Part shown: piece by piece, positions 17,530 to 31,001 of the stretch
Layout of the letters: every line of letters starts with the position of its first letter
How positions within the stretch are numbered: the stretch's first letter is position 1
Made by a program: the position numbers and the translations under genes
The notes under the pieces: model-generated
Databases searched by the model: none
What the model saw: the letters and a program-made list of their open reading frames with translations, nothing else
Told to the model about the DNA's origin: nothing
NCBI RefSeq assembly: GCF_001668615.1
Contig: NZ_LZMC01000032.1
Coordinates: 1-64,000 of the forward strand
Length of the DNA: 64,000 bases
Direction of reading: 5' to 3'
From: Mycobacterium sp. 1274761.0
Lineage (GTDB): Bacteria; Actinomycetota; Actinomycetes; Mycobacteriales; Mycobacteriaceae

Positions 17530-18810
17530 ATGGCGCGTATTGGAGACGGCGGTGACCTGCTGAAGTGCTCGTTCTGCGGGAAGAGTCAGAAGCAGGTTAA
17601 AAAGCTGATCGCCGGCCCCGGCGTATATATCTGCGACGAGTGCATCGATCTCTGCAACGAGATCATCGAAGAGGAGCTGGCCGATGCCGACGACGTCAAA
17701 CTCGACGAGCTGCCCAAGCCGGCGGAGATCCGCGAGTTCCTCGAGGGCTATGTCATCGGACAGGACACCGCCAAGCGGACCCTGGCCGTGGCCGTCTACA
17801 ACCACTACAAGCGAATCCAGGCCGGCGAGAAGACGCGCGACTCCCGCTCGGAGACCGTCGAGCTGGCCAAGTCCAACATCCTGATGCTCGGCCCCACCGG
17901 CTGCGGCAAAACCTACCTCGCGCAGACGCTGGCCAAGATGCTCAACGTCCCGTTCGCCATCGCCGACGCCACCGCGCTGACCGAGGCCGGCTACGTCGGT
18001 GAGGACGTCGAGAACATACTGCTCAAGCTCATTCAGGCCGCCGACTACGACGTCAAGCGCGCCGAGACCGGCATCATCTATATCGACGAGGTCGACAAGA
18101 TCGCCCGCAAGAGCGAGAACCCATCGATCACCCGCGACGTGTCCGGCGAGGGTGTGCAGCAAGCGCTGCTGAAGATCCTCGAGGGCACGCAGGCGTCGGT
18201 GCCTCCGCAGGGCGGCCGCAAGCACCCGCACCAGGAATTCATCCAGATCGACACCACCAATGTGTTGTTCATCGTGGCGGGCGCCTTCGCGGGGCTGGAG
18301 AAGATCGTCTCCGATCGCGTCGGCAAGCGCGGGCTGGGCTTCGGCGCCGAGGTGCATTCCAAGGCCGAGATCGACACCCAGGATCACTTCGCCGAGGTCA
18401 TGCCCGAAGACCTGATCAAGTTCGGGCTGATCCCCGAGTTCATCGGCCGCCTGCCCGTCGTGGCATCGGTGACGAACCTCGACAAGGAATCGCTGGTCAA
18501 GATCCTCTCCGAGCCCAAGAACGCGTTGGTGAAGCAGTACACGCGGCTGTTCGAGATGGACGGCGTGGAGCTGGAGTTCACCGACGAGGCGCTCGAGGCC
18601 ATCGCCGATCAGGCCATCCACCGCGGCACCGGTGCCCGCGGCCTGCGCGCGATCATGGAGGAAGTCCTGCTGCCCGTGATGTATGACATCCCCAGCCGTG
18701 ACGACGTCGCCAAGGTCGTGGTGACCAAGGAGACCGTCGACGACAACGTGCTGCCGACGATCGTGCCGCGCAAGCCTGCTCGGCCGGAGCGCCGCGACAA
18801 GTCCGCCTGA
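17530..18810 (+). CDS. clpX: ATP-dependent Clp protease ATP-binding subunit ClpX
   Basis: A 426-residue AAA+ unfoldase that delivers substrates to ClpP1P2. The N-terminal zinc-binding domain uses Cys13, Cys16, Cys35 and Cys38. Walker A is GPTGCGKT at 121-128, Walker B is IIYIDEVDK, and the pore loop GYVGEDVE follows the usual spacing. The IGF-type ClpP-docking loop corresponds to RGLGFGAEV. The Arg-finger region [12 protein letters not shown] is intact, and the length is normal. It is likely transcribed from its own promoter after the clpP2 hairpin. Confidence 0.96.
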   Translation: MARIGDGGDLLKCSFCGKSQKQVKKLIAGPGVYICDECIDLCNEIIEEELADADDVKLDELPKPAEIREFLEGYVIGQDTAKRTLAVAVYNHYKRIQAGEKTRDSRSETVELAKSNILMLGPTGCGKTYLAQTLAKMLNVPFAIADATALTEAGYVGEDVENILLKLIQAADYDVKRAETGIIYIDEVDKIARKSENPSITRDVSGEGVQQALLKILEGTQASVPPQGGRKHPHQEFIQIDTTNVLFIVAGAFAGLEKIVSDRVGKRGLGFGAEVHSKAEIDTQDHFAEVMPEDLIKFGLIPEFIGRLPVVASVTNLDKESLVKILSEPKNALVKQYTRLFEMDGVELEFTDEALEAIADQAIHRGTGARGLRAIMEEVLLPVMYDIPSRDDVAKVVVTKETVDDNVLPTIVPRKPARPERRDKSA

Positions 18811-18862
18811 GCACACGGCCGGGGACGTCGACCCCCTCGAACGACGCCCACCGACCGCGTTG

Positions 18863-18937
18863 CTAGTTGGTCAGCGACGCGAACAAGCACCACAGCAGGT
18901 AGGCCGCGACGGCGGCGAACTGCAGGTTGCTGACCAT
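18863..18937 (-). CDS. Probable 24-residue membrane microprotein
   Basis: The minus strand has ATG at 18937 preceded at five bases by AAAAGGTGG, one of the best ribosome sites in the window. It encodes 24 residues beginning MVSNLQFAAVAAYLLWC and ending FASLTN, then TAG. Residues 6-21 form one continuous hydrophobic helix, enough to span a membrane. It does not overlap any other gene. The strong Shine-Dalgarno sequence and the helix argue for translation; no homology was tested. Role unknown. Confidence 0.55.
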   Translation of the reverse strand: MVSNLQFAAVAAYLLWCLFASLTN

Positions 18938-19022
18938 GCATCCACCTTTTCCTCGCGGTGTTGCGCGGGCACGCGTAGTCGACTACTCGAATCGGGCGGT
19001 CGGTTGAACGGGTCGGCGCACG

Positions 19023-19241
19023 TCATGACGCCACCAGTTCGCCGGTGACCTCGTCGACCAATGCCGCGATCTCGGCGACGCCGTCGCGCTGCGCATCGGC
19101 CGCCTCCAGTTCACGGGCGCGACGCACATATCCGGACAGCAGGGTGACCCTGTCTCCACGGTCGACGAGGCCGCGCGCGATGTTCAGCATCGGCGCGAAG
19201 TGCCCGGCGGGCGACAGCGCGGGGATCAATATCTCAGCCAT
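19023..19241 (-). pseudogene. Glycosyltransferase reduced to its N- and C-terminal ends
   Basis: A 72-residue frame that starts like a UGT/MGT-type glycosyltransferase (ILIPALSPAGHFAPMLNIAR, then GLVDRGDRVTLLSG). After about 40 residues it continues with what looks like the extreme C-terminal helix of the same family (RRARELEAADAQRDGVAEIA, ALVDEV). The roughly 330 residues between, including the donor-sugar site, are missing. An in-frame internal deletion is the simplest reading. The start overlaps the upstream gene stop as TGATG, so it may still be translated, but it cannot be an active transferase. Confidence 0.6.
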
Positions 19242-19531
19242 CAGTGGTCGGGGCACGAGAGGTCAATGAACACAACGGTGTTCTGCTTCTCGGCCGGCGA
19301 AAGCCTGGCCAGTCCGGATGTCAACGGGTGCAGGCCCTGAACCGAGCAGCGCGACAGCGGCTGGTTGTTGGTGCTTCCGTTGAGGGCCACCTGGAACCCA
19401 TCGGCTTTCAGGCCGGTGACGGTGTCCTCGGCGCTGCCGCTGCCCGGGAAGGCTGCGGCGGTTCCGGCCAGCCCCAGGGTCGCAGCGGTCAACGCGCCGG
19501 CGGTGAGGCCCGTGATCGCGATCTTGAACAT
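19241..19531 (-). CDS. Small exported protein with PLSRCSV motif (paralogue)
   Basis: A 96-residue protein from ATG 19531, with GAAAGG as ribosome site. The signal peptide (FKIAITGLTAGALTAATLGL, then AGTAAA) is followed by a compact domain: AEDTVTGLKADGFQVALNG, PLSRCSVQGLHP and VFIDLSCPDH. The two cysteines probably pair outside the membrane. The motif order matches the gene at 12047. A perfect 8-bp hairpin sits just upstream of its ribosome site. Function unknown; such proteins appear to be a mycobacterial family. Confidence 0.82.
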   Translation of the reverse strand: MFKIAITGLTAGALTAATLGLAGTAAAFPGSGSAEDTVTGLKADGFQVALNGSTNNQPLSRCSVQGLHPLTSGLARLSPAEKQNTVVFIDLSCPDH

Positions 19532-19549
19532 GTCGAACCTTTCGTTGGG

Positions 19550-19572
19550 CGCAAGCACTTCGCCTGCTTGCG
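19550..19572 (-). promoter_or_regulatory. Leader hairpin or operator upstream of the PLSRCSV gene
   Basis: CGCAAGCA (19550-19557) and TGCTTGCG (19565-19572) are exact reverse complements around a 7-base spacer. It lies 18 bases before the start codon, close to the ribosome site. It could be an mRNA hairpin or a protein-binding palindrome; the sequence does not decide. Confidence 0.35.
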
Positions 19573-19658
19573 ATGACGAAAGGCTGTCGCAGATCAGGAA
19601 CCCAAGCTTGGAGGCTGTATGGAGATCAGCTGGAGATTGCAGGTAGGCGGACTGCGGG

Positions 19659-20483
19659 CTATCTCTGAATGCGGTCGGGGCGGGTGTAGACGTTCATCGA
19701 ATCGCCGCGCAGAAACGCCACCAGGGTCACCCCGGACTGGCTCGCGAGATCCACGGCCAGCGACGACGGTGCGGATACCGCGGCCATCACCGGAATGCCG
19801 GCCATCACGGCTTTCTGGGTGAGCTCGAACGAGGCGCGGCCGCTGACCAATAGCACGGTCTCGGTGAGCGGGACCTTGTTCTGTTCGACGGCCCAGCCGA
19901 TCACCTTGTCGACGGCGTTGTGCCTGCCGATGTCCTCCCGCACAGCCAGCAGACCGCCGGTGGCGTCGAACAGCGCGGCGCCGTGCAGGCCGCCGGTGCT
20001 GGCGAACACCTTTTGCTCAGTGCGCAACAACTCGGGCATGGCTGACAGGGCGTCCGCCGCGACCTGGGTTGCGTCGTCACCGGGGGAATAGCGGCTGATG
20101 GTACGCACTGCTTCCAGCGACGCTTTGCCGCATACCCCACACGACGACGTTGTGTAGAAGTTGCGGGTGATGTCGACCTGCGGCATCGCGACGCCGGGGG
20201 ACAGGGTCGCGTCGAGAACGTTGTAGGTGTTCAGGTCGTCGGGTCCGGTGCCCTTGCAGTAGCGCACGGTGGCCAGGTCGTCACGGTGGCCGATGACGCC
20301 CTCGGTCAGAAGGAAGCCTTGAGCCAGTTCGACGTCGGCACCCGGCGTGCGCATGGTGACGGTGACCGGCTTGCCGTTGACGCGGATCTCCAAAGGTTCC
20401 TCGACCACGAGCGTCTCGGGTCGCGTCACCTCCTCACCAGCGGCGAGGTGGCTGGCCTTGCGCCGCGCGGTGACCCGTCCCAT
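19659..20483 (-). CDS. fdhD: Formate dehydrogenase sulfurtransferase FdhD
   Basis: A 274-residue FdhD, which carries sulfur from a cysteine desulfurase to the molybdenum cofactor of formate dehydrogenase-type enzymes. The active loop CGVC is at Cys115-Cys118 in [12 protein letters not shown]. The cofactor-binding region [15 protein letters not shown] and the C-terminal SGRASFEL are conserved. ATG 20483 (MGRVTARR) gives the usual length. The frame stays open further upstream, but that part is not family-like. A FDH-like molybdoenzyme is at 44297-46729 and mobA at 23850, so clients and partners are in this window. Confidence 0.93.
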   Translation of the reverse strand: MGRVTARRKASHLAAGEEVTRPETLVVEEPLEIRVNGKPVTVTMRTPGADVELAQGFLLTEGVIGHRDDLATVRYCKGTGPDDLNTYNVLDATLSPGVAMPQVDITRNFYTTSSCGVCGKASLEAVRTISRYSPGDDATQVAADALSAMPELLRTEQKVFASTGGLHGAALFDATGGLLAVREDIGRHNAVDKVIGWAVEQNKVPLTETVLLVSGRASFELTQKAVMAGIPVMAAVSAPSSLAVDLASQSGVTLVAFLRGDSMNVYTRPDRIQR

Positions 20484-20834
20484 GATGCCCAATCTACGGA
20501 CGCCCATCTCACCGCACGCCACTGATCCGCACCGGGCGGCAGCGAGTGCTAGCAGACAGCTACCGACCGGTAACAATTTCCTTAAAAAGGTTGTGTCCCA
20601 CTAAGTGACGAACGACACAGTTTTGTCTCATCTGGGTGCGGCACACGCCAGTGACCAGTACGAACGGTCCACAATGACCGGCGACTCGACCGCGCGTCGG
20701 CGGACTTACAGCCTAAGAGAAGTGGTTTAATCGGTACTGAGAGTGACATCAAATCTTGGGAACATCTGCACCGATGGCGCGACCAGCCCGCGACTGAGGC
20801 GCGCACCGGTAACGCAGAGCGAAAGGCAGGGGTC
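20484..20834. other. Divergent intergenic region fdhD-korA (351 bp)
   Basis: No gene is supported here. The stretch 20560-20740 is less GC-rich than its surroundings and should hold the divergent promoters of fdhD and korAB. A short palindrome GACCGGT lies near 20553-20560, and TTTAAT near 20726 could be a -10 for korA. These are guesses from composition. Confidence 0.4.
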
Positions 20835-22768
<1,934 letters not shown>

Positions 22769-22772
<4 letters not shown>

Positions 22773-23839
22773 CTGACCTAGTAGGAACCGACCTCGGTCT
22801 GACCCCCGGCATCGCCGGGGTGCCGACGACCGACGAACCGCAGAAGGCAAAGGACTTCACTAGCGACCAGGAGGTCCGCTGGTGCCCCGGCTGCGGTGAC
22901 TACGTCATCCTCAACACGATTCGCAATTTCCTACCCGAACTCGGGCTGCGCCGCGAGAACATCGCGTTCGTCAGCGGCATCGGCTGCTCCAGCCGGTTCC
23001 CGTACTACCTGGAGACCTACGGTTTCCACTCGATCCATGGCCGCGCCCCGACCATCGCCACGGGCTTGGCGCTGGCCCGTCCGGATCTGTCGGTGTGGGT
23101 GGTCACCGGTGACGGCGACTCGTTGTCGATCGGCGGCAATCACCTGATCCACGCGCTGCGCCGCAACGTCAACATTACGATCCTGCTGTTCAACAACCGG
23201 ATCTACGGGCTGACCAAGGGTCAGTACTCGCCGACCTCTGAGACCGGCAAGATCACCAAGTCCACCCCGATGGGGTCGCTGGACTATCCGTTCAACCCGG
23301 TGTCGCTGGCGCTGGGCGCCGACGCTACGTTCGTCGGCCGAGCGCTGGACTCCGACCGCAAAGGCCTGTCGGAGGTGCTGCGCGCCGCCGCCGCACACCG
23401 CGGCGCTGCGCTCGTCGAGATCCTGCAGGATTGCCCGATCTTCAACGACGGTTCGTTCGACGCGCTGCGCAAGGAAGGCGCCGAGGAGCGGCTCATCAAC
23501 CTCCACCATGGCGAACCGATCACCTTCGGCGCCGACGGCGAGTACTGCGTGGTCCAGTCCGGCTACGGCCTCGAGGTGGCCAAGACGGCCGACGTCTCGG
23601 CCGACGAGATCGTCGTGCACAACGCGCAGGTGCACGACCCGGCGTATGCGTTCGCGTTGTCCCGGTTGTCCGAGCAGAACCTCGAGCACATGGTGATGGG
23701 TATCTTCCGCCAGGTCAGCAAGCCGACGTACGACGATGCGGCGCGTCAACAGGTGGCTTCGGCCCGCGACGCCAAGCCGCACGACACGGCGGCGCTGCAG
23801 GCCCTGCTGCGTGGCAAAGATACTTGGACCGTCGACTAA
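22769..23839 (+). CDS. korB: 2-oxoglutarate:ferredoxin oxidoreductase subunit beta (KorB)
   Basis: A 356-residue subunit that binds thiamine diphosphate and a [4Fe-4S] cluster. Cys39 and Cys42 are in RWCPGCGDY, Cys73 in GIGCSSR; the fourth ligand is probably a later Cys. The TPP/Mg motif is [10 protein letters not shown] near 112, with the partner [11 protein letters not shown]. The start overlaps the korA stop, so the subunits are coupled. mobA begins 11 bases downstream. It corresponds to Rv2454c. Confidence 0.95.
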
Positions 23840-23849
23840 TCTTTTCGAC

Positions 23850-24416
23850 GTGACATCGCCTGTAGCGCTAGCTGCTGTCGTTTTGGCGGGCGGTGCGTCC
23901 CGCCGGATGGGCCGTGACAAGGCCACCATGCTGTTCGACGGCACCCCGATGGTGGAGCTCGTCGTTTCGGCCCTGAGCGCCCGCTGCACGCCGGTATTCG
24001 TCGTCGCCGCACCCGGACAACCGTTACCGGAGCTGCAGGCTGAGATCCTGCGTGACGAGGTCCGCGGAGTGGGCCCGCTGCTGGCGACCGGGCGGGGCCT
24101 GCGGGCCGCCGCGGACGCGGGCTGCGAGCTGGCCTTCGTGTGCGCAGTCGACATGCCGCACATGACCACGGAGCTCGTCGACGAACTCGCAGAGCACGCG
24201 GGCCGGCTCGGCGTCGACGTGGTGCTGCCGTGGGACGGGCGCGACCACTACCTGGCGGGTGTCTATCGCACCTCGTTGGCTGACCGGGTCGACGCGCTGG
24301 TCGCGGCAGGGGAGCGAAGCATGCGCGCCTTGGTCGAGACCGTCGACACGCAGCGAATCGTGATGCCCACGCAACGGGCGCTGACGAACGTGAACACCGC
24401 CGCCGACGTGGCCTGA
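23850..24416 (+). CDS. mobA: Molybdenum cofactor guanylyltransferase MobA
   Basis: A 188-residue enzyme that adds GMP to Mo-molybdopterin to give the MGD cofactor used by DMSO-reductase family enzymes. The nucleotide-binding signature is [15 protein letters not shown] near 12-26; the metal-binding Asp is in CAVDMPH. GTG 23850 is 11 bases after korB, and the extended upstream frame lies inside korB, so it is not used. MGD would be required by the molybdoenzyme at 44297-46729. A small hairpin (24427-24441) follows. Confidence 0.9.
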   Translation: MTSPVALAAVVLAGGASRRMGRDKATMLFDGTPMVELVVSALSARCTPVFVVAAPGQPLPELQAEILRDEVRGVGPLLATGRGLRAAADAGCELAFVCAVDMPHMTTELVDELAEHAGRLGVDVVLPWDGRDHYLAGVYRTSLADRVDALVAAGERSMRALVETVDTQRIVMPTQRALTNVNTAADVA

Positions 24417-25751
<1,335 letters not shown>

Positions 25752-25779
25752 ACCCAAGAAGATTCACTGAACGTGAATT

Positions 25780-25809
25780 AGGTGCCGGGTCCTACGGGGC
25801 CCGGCACCT
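25780..25809 (+). terminator. Hairpin terminator after the first rpf gene
   Basis: AGGTGCCGGG (25780-25789) pairs perfectly with CCCGGCACCT (25800-25809). The loop can close further by CC/GG. It is followed by TTCATC and sits 28 bases after the stop codon. Confidence 0.7.
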
Positions 25810-25985
25810 TTCATCACATTTGTCACACCAATCACTTCAGTCACTTTAAGATCAGATAGCTCTATTAGCTCATTTGGCGTTCTTTACTCATTTGTCCCAT
25901 CGCTAGCTGCGGTCTATCCCGTCTCGATAACGCGCACATACCTCCCTTGTAACGCCTGACACTTCCAACTCGAAAGACCCACTAG

Positions 25986-27656
<1,671 letters not shown>

Positions 27657-27712
27657 CCGAACCTAACGCCTTTTATGGCTGACGGTGTCGCGGCCTGTGC
27701 TACGAACGTCGC

Positions 27713-29698
27713 ATGAGCGAAACGCCGTTCGGCGATCTCGACGACTACTTCGCCCTGCCGCGCGTAGCCGGGCTGGCGGTCTCGCCGGACGGCTCGCGGG
27801 TGGTGACGACCATCAGCGAACTCAACGAGAAGCGCACCGAATACATCACCGCGATCTGGGAACTCGACCCGGCCGGCCGCGCACCGGCGCGGCGGTTGAC
27901 CCGCGGGGCCAAAGGTGAATCGTCACCTGCGTTCACGTCCGACGGTGACCTGTTGTTCGTCTCAGCTCGCCCGAGAGACGACGACGACGATCCGCCCGCA
28001 GCACTGTGGCGGCTACCAGCGGCCGGTGGCGAGGCGGTCGACGTCTTCACGCCGCCGGGCGGAGTCGAGCTAGCCAAGGCCGCGCGTGGCAGCGCGACCG
28101 CGGTGGTGCGCACCCCGTTGTTACCGTCGGCCCGCGACGTCGACGACGACCGCAGACTCCGACAGCTGCGCAAGGACAACAAGGTCACCGCGATCGTGCA
28201 CACCAGTTATCCAATCCGGCACTGGGACAGGGATATCGGGCCCGCCGCAGCGCATCTCTTCGCGGTGAACCTCGCCGGTGTGGGCGAGTCGTCGGACCTC
28301 ACGCCGCAGCCCGGCGGGGCGCTGCGCGACGCCAATGTCGACATCAGCTCCGACGGGGGCTTCGCGGTCACGTCATGGCAGCAGCCTGCGCGTGGCGCAT
28401 CTGTGCACTCGGTGCTGGTGCGTATCGACCTCGCCTCCGGCGAACAGACCGTCATCGCCGACGACCCCGACGCCGATTTGTGGAGCCCGGTCATCTCGCC
28501 GGACGGATCAGCGGTCGCCTTCGTTCGCGAGTCATACTCGACACCTGACGTGGCTCCGCGAATCAGTTTGAGGCATCTAAAGTTCGGCGAAGAGCGCGAC
28601 ACAGTCGCCGCGCACTGGGACCGCTGGCCGATTTCGGTCACCTGGTCGCACGACGGGCAGACGATGATCGTCACCGCCGACGACGGCGGCCGGTGTCCAG
28701 TCTTCCGGGTCGGGCTGGGCGACGGCACCGTCGAGCAGTTGACCGCCGATGACTATGCCTATACCGACGTGGCGGCCGCGCCAGGCGGCGTCGTCTACGC
28801 GTTGCGGAGCTCCTACGCCGCTCCGCCGCATCCCGTCCGCATCGACGACGGCACCGTCACCGCGTTGCCGTGTGTCGAATTGCCTCCGCTGCCGGGAACA
28901 CTGACCGAGCTCACGGCGAAGGTTTCCGACGGTGCCGCTGTGCGTTCGTGGTTGGTGCTGCCCGAGACGCAGACGCCGGCTCCGCTGCTGCTGTGGATTC
29001 ACGGTGGACCGCTGGCGAGTTGGAACTCGTGGCAGTGGCGATGGAACCCGTGGGTGCTCGCGGCCCGCGGCTACGCCGTATTGCTGCCCGATCCCGCTCT
29101 GTCGACCGGTTACGGCCAAGACTTCGTCCAGCGGGGGTGGGGCAACTGGGGAGACGCGCCGTTCGACGACCTGATGGCGGCGACGGATGCGGCGTGCGCA
29201 CATCCCCGGATCGATCCCACCCGCACCGCGGCGATGGGCGGTTCGTTCGGCGGTTACATGGCCAACTGGATCGCCGGACACACCGACCGGTTCCGCGCGA
29301 TCGTCACACACGCGAGCCTGTGGGCGCTCGAGGCATTCAACGCCACCACCGACGCCGCCTATTACTGGCGGCGCGAGATGACGCCGGAGATGGCCGAAGC
29401 CAATTCGCCGCACCGATTCGTCAGCGATATCACAACGCCGATGCTTGTCATCCACGGTGACAAGGATTATCGCGTGCCCATCGGCGAGGCGCTGCGGCTG
29501 TGGTACGAGCTGCTCTCCGAATCCGGTCTGCCCGCCGCCGACGACGGCACGAGCCCGCACCGCTTCCTCTACTACCCGTCGGAGAACCACTGGATCCTGT
29601 CACCGCAGAACGCCAAGATCTGGTACCAGGTCATGATTGCGTTTCTGGCCGAGCATGTCCTCGGCGAGAAAGGCGAGCTGGCTGAGACGCTGGGGTAG
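27713..29698 (+). CDS. S9 family prolyl oligopeptidase/acylaminoacyl peptidase
   Basis: A 661-residue serine peptidase with an N-terminal beta-propeller and a C-terminal alpha/beta-hydrolase domain. The catalytic triad is visible: Ser511 in GGSFGGYMANW, Asp at about 583-585 in HGDKDYRVP, and His626 in SENHWIL. The oxyanion region is LLWIHGGPLASW. No signal peptide, so it acts in the cytoplasm on small peptides. It precedes the Rv2449c-like gene by 11 bases on the same strand and may share its transcript. Confidence 0.9.
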   Translation: MSETPFGDLDDYFALPRVAGLAVSPDGSRVVTTISELNEKRTEYITAIWELDPAGRAPARRLTRGAKGESSPAFTSDGDLLFVSARPRDDDDDPPAALWRLPAAGGEAVDVFTPPGGVELAKAARGSATAVVRTPLLPSARDVDDDRRLRQLRKDNKVTAIVHTSYPIRHWDRDIGPAAAHLFAVNLAGVGESSDLTPQPGGALRDANVDISSDGGFAVTSWQQPARGASVHSVLVRIDLASGEQTVIADDPDADLWSPVISPDGSAVAFVRESYSTPDVAPRISLRHLKFGEERDTVAAHWDRWPISVTWSHDGQTMIVTADDGGRCPVFRVGLGDGTVEQLTADDYAYTDVAAAPGGVVYALRSSYAAPPHPVRIDDGTVTALPCVELPPLPGTLTELTAKVSDGAAVRSWLVLPETQTPAPLLLWIHGGPLASWNSWQWRWNPWVLAARGYAVLLPDPALSTGYGQDFVQRGWGNWGDAPFDDLMAATDAACAHPRIDPTRTAAMGGSFGGYMANWIAGHTDRFRAIVTHASLWALEAFNATTDAAYYWRREMTPEMAEANSPHRFVSDITTPMLVIHGDKDYRVPIGEALRLWYELLSESGLPAADDGTSPHRFLYYPSENHWILSPQNAKIWYQVMIAFLAEHVLGEKGELAETLG

Positions 29699-29709
29699 CG
29701 TCGCTAGCG

Positions 29710-30975
29710 ATGAGCACCGAGCGTGAATTCGACATCGTCGTGTACGGAGCTACCGGATTCGTCGGCAAGCTCACCGCCGAGTACCTAGCGGCAGCGGGTG
29801 GGGACGCCCGGATCGCCCTTGCTGGGCGTTCTACGGAGAAACTGCAGGCGGTGCGCGAGTCGTTGGGCCAGAGCGCGCAAGACTGGCCGCTGATCACCGC
29901 CGATGCGTCACAGCCGACGACTCTCACGGCGATGGCCGAGCGCACGCAGGTGGTGGTGACGACGGTCGGTCCATATGCCAAATACGGGTTGCCGCTCGTT
30001 GCCGCGTGCGCGGCCGCGGGCACCGACTATGCGGACCTGACCGGCGAGACGAATTTCATCCGCCAGAGCATCGACCTGTATCACAAGCAGGCCGCTGACA
30101 CCGGTGCCCGCATCGTCCACTCGTGCGGATTCGATTCGATCCCTTCAGATCTCACCGTTTTCGCGCTGTACCGCCGCGCTGAGCAGGACGGCGCTGGTGA
30201 GCTCGGCGACACGAATCTGGTGGTGCGCTCGATGGCCGGCGGGGTATCGGGTGGTACCGCGGCGTCGATGACCGAGGTGATGCGGGTCGCCTCCGCCGAC
30301 GCCGAAGTCCGCCGGTTGATCGAAGATCCCTACACGTTGACGCCGGACCGCAGCGCGGAACCGGAGTTCGGCGCACAGCCCGATCTGCGCTGGCGAAGGG
30401 GTCGCGACATCGCTCCGGAACTGACCGGCTACTGGGTCGGCCCGTTCGTGATGGCGATCGTGAACACCCGAATCGTGCGGCGCAGCAACGCTTTACTCGA
30501 CTACGCCTACGGTCGGCGGCTCGAATACGCAGAGCAGATGAGCGTCGGCCGCTCGCTGGCGGCGCCGGTCGTCGCGGCACTGTCGGCGGGCGGCAACGCC
30601 GCCACAACCAGTCTGGCCAGCCGCTTTCTCGACAAAGTGCCGGAAAGCCTCATCGACCGCGTCCTGCCCAAGCCCGGCACCGGCCCGAGCGAACGTACGC
30701 GCGAGCGTGGGCACTACACCGTCGAGACGTACACCACTACGACCACCGGGGCCCGCTATCGCGCCACGATGTCACAGAAGGGTGACCCCGGTTACAAGGC
30801 CACCTCGGTGCTGCTCGGCGAGAGTGGTTTGGCGCTGGCCAAGGACCGTGACCGGCTCTCGGATCTGCGTGGCGTACTGACACCCGCCTCTGCGATGGGC
30901 GATGCACTGATGGCACGGTTACCTGCTGCCGGAGTCACATTGGAGACTTCGCGGTTGAACCTGGGCCGGGGGTGA
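29710..30975 (+). CDS. Saccharopine dehydrogenase-like oxidoreductase (Rv2449c type)
   Basis: A 421-residue protein with an N-terminal NAD(P)-binding fold: IVVYGATGFVGKLTAEYLA. It belongs to the saccharopine-dehydrogenase-like group that includes the trans-acting enoyl reductases of mycobacterial lipid synthesis (Rv2953 is an example). DYADLTGETNFIRQ and HSCGFDSIPSDLTVF are family features. It stands directly before valS, as Rv2449c does in M. tuberculosis. Its physiological substrate is unknown; true lysine-pathway activity is unlikely. Confidence 0.88.
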   Translation: MSTEREFDIVVYGATGFVGKLTAEYLAAAGGDARIALAGRSTEKLQAVRESLGQSAQDWPLITADASQPTTLTAMAERTQVVVTTVGPYAKYGLPLVAACAAAGTDYADLTGETNFIRQSIDLYHKQAADTGARIVHSCGFDSIPSDLTVFALYRRAEQDGAGELGDTNLVVRSMAGGVSGGTAASMTEVMRVASADAEVRRLIEDPYTLTPDRSAEPEFGAQPDLRWRRGRDIAPELTGYWVGPFVMAIVNTRIVRRSNALLDYAYGRRLEYAEQMSVGRSLAAPVVAALSAGGNAATTSLASRFLDKVPESLIDRVLPKPGTGPSERTRERGHYTVETYTTTTTGARYRATMSQKGDPGYKATSVLLGESGLALAKDRDRLSDLRGVLTPASAMGDALMARLPAAGVTLETSRLNLGRG

Positions 30976-31001
30976 CGCACCGCACTCCATAGAATGGCGC
31001 G

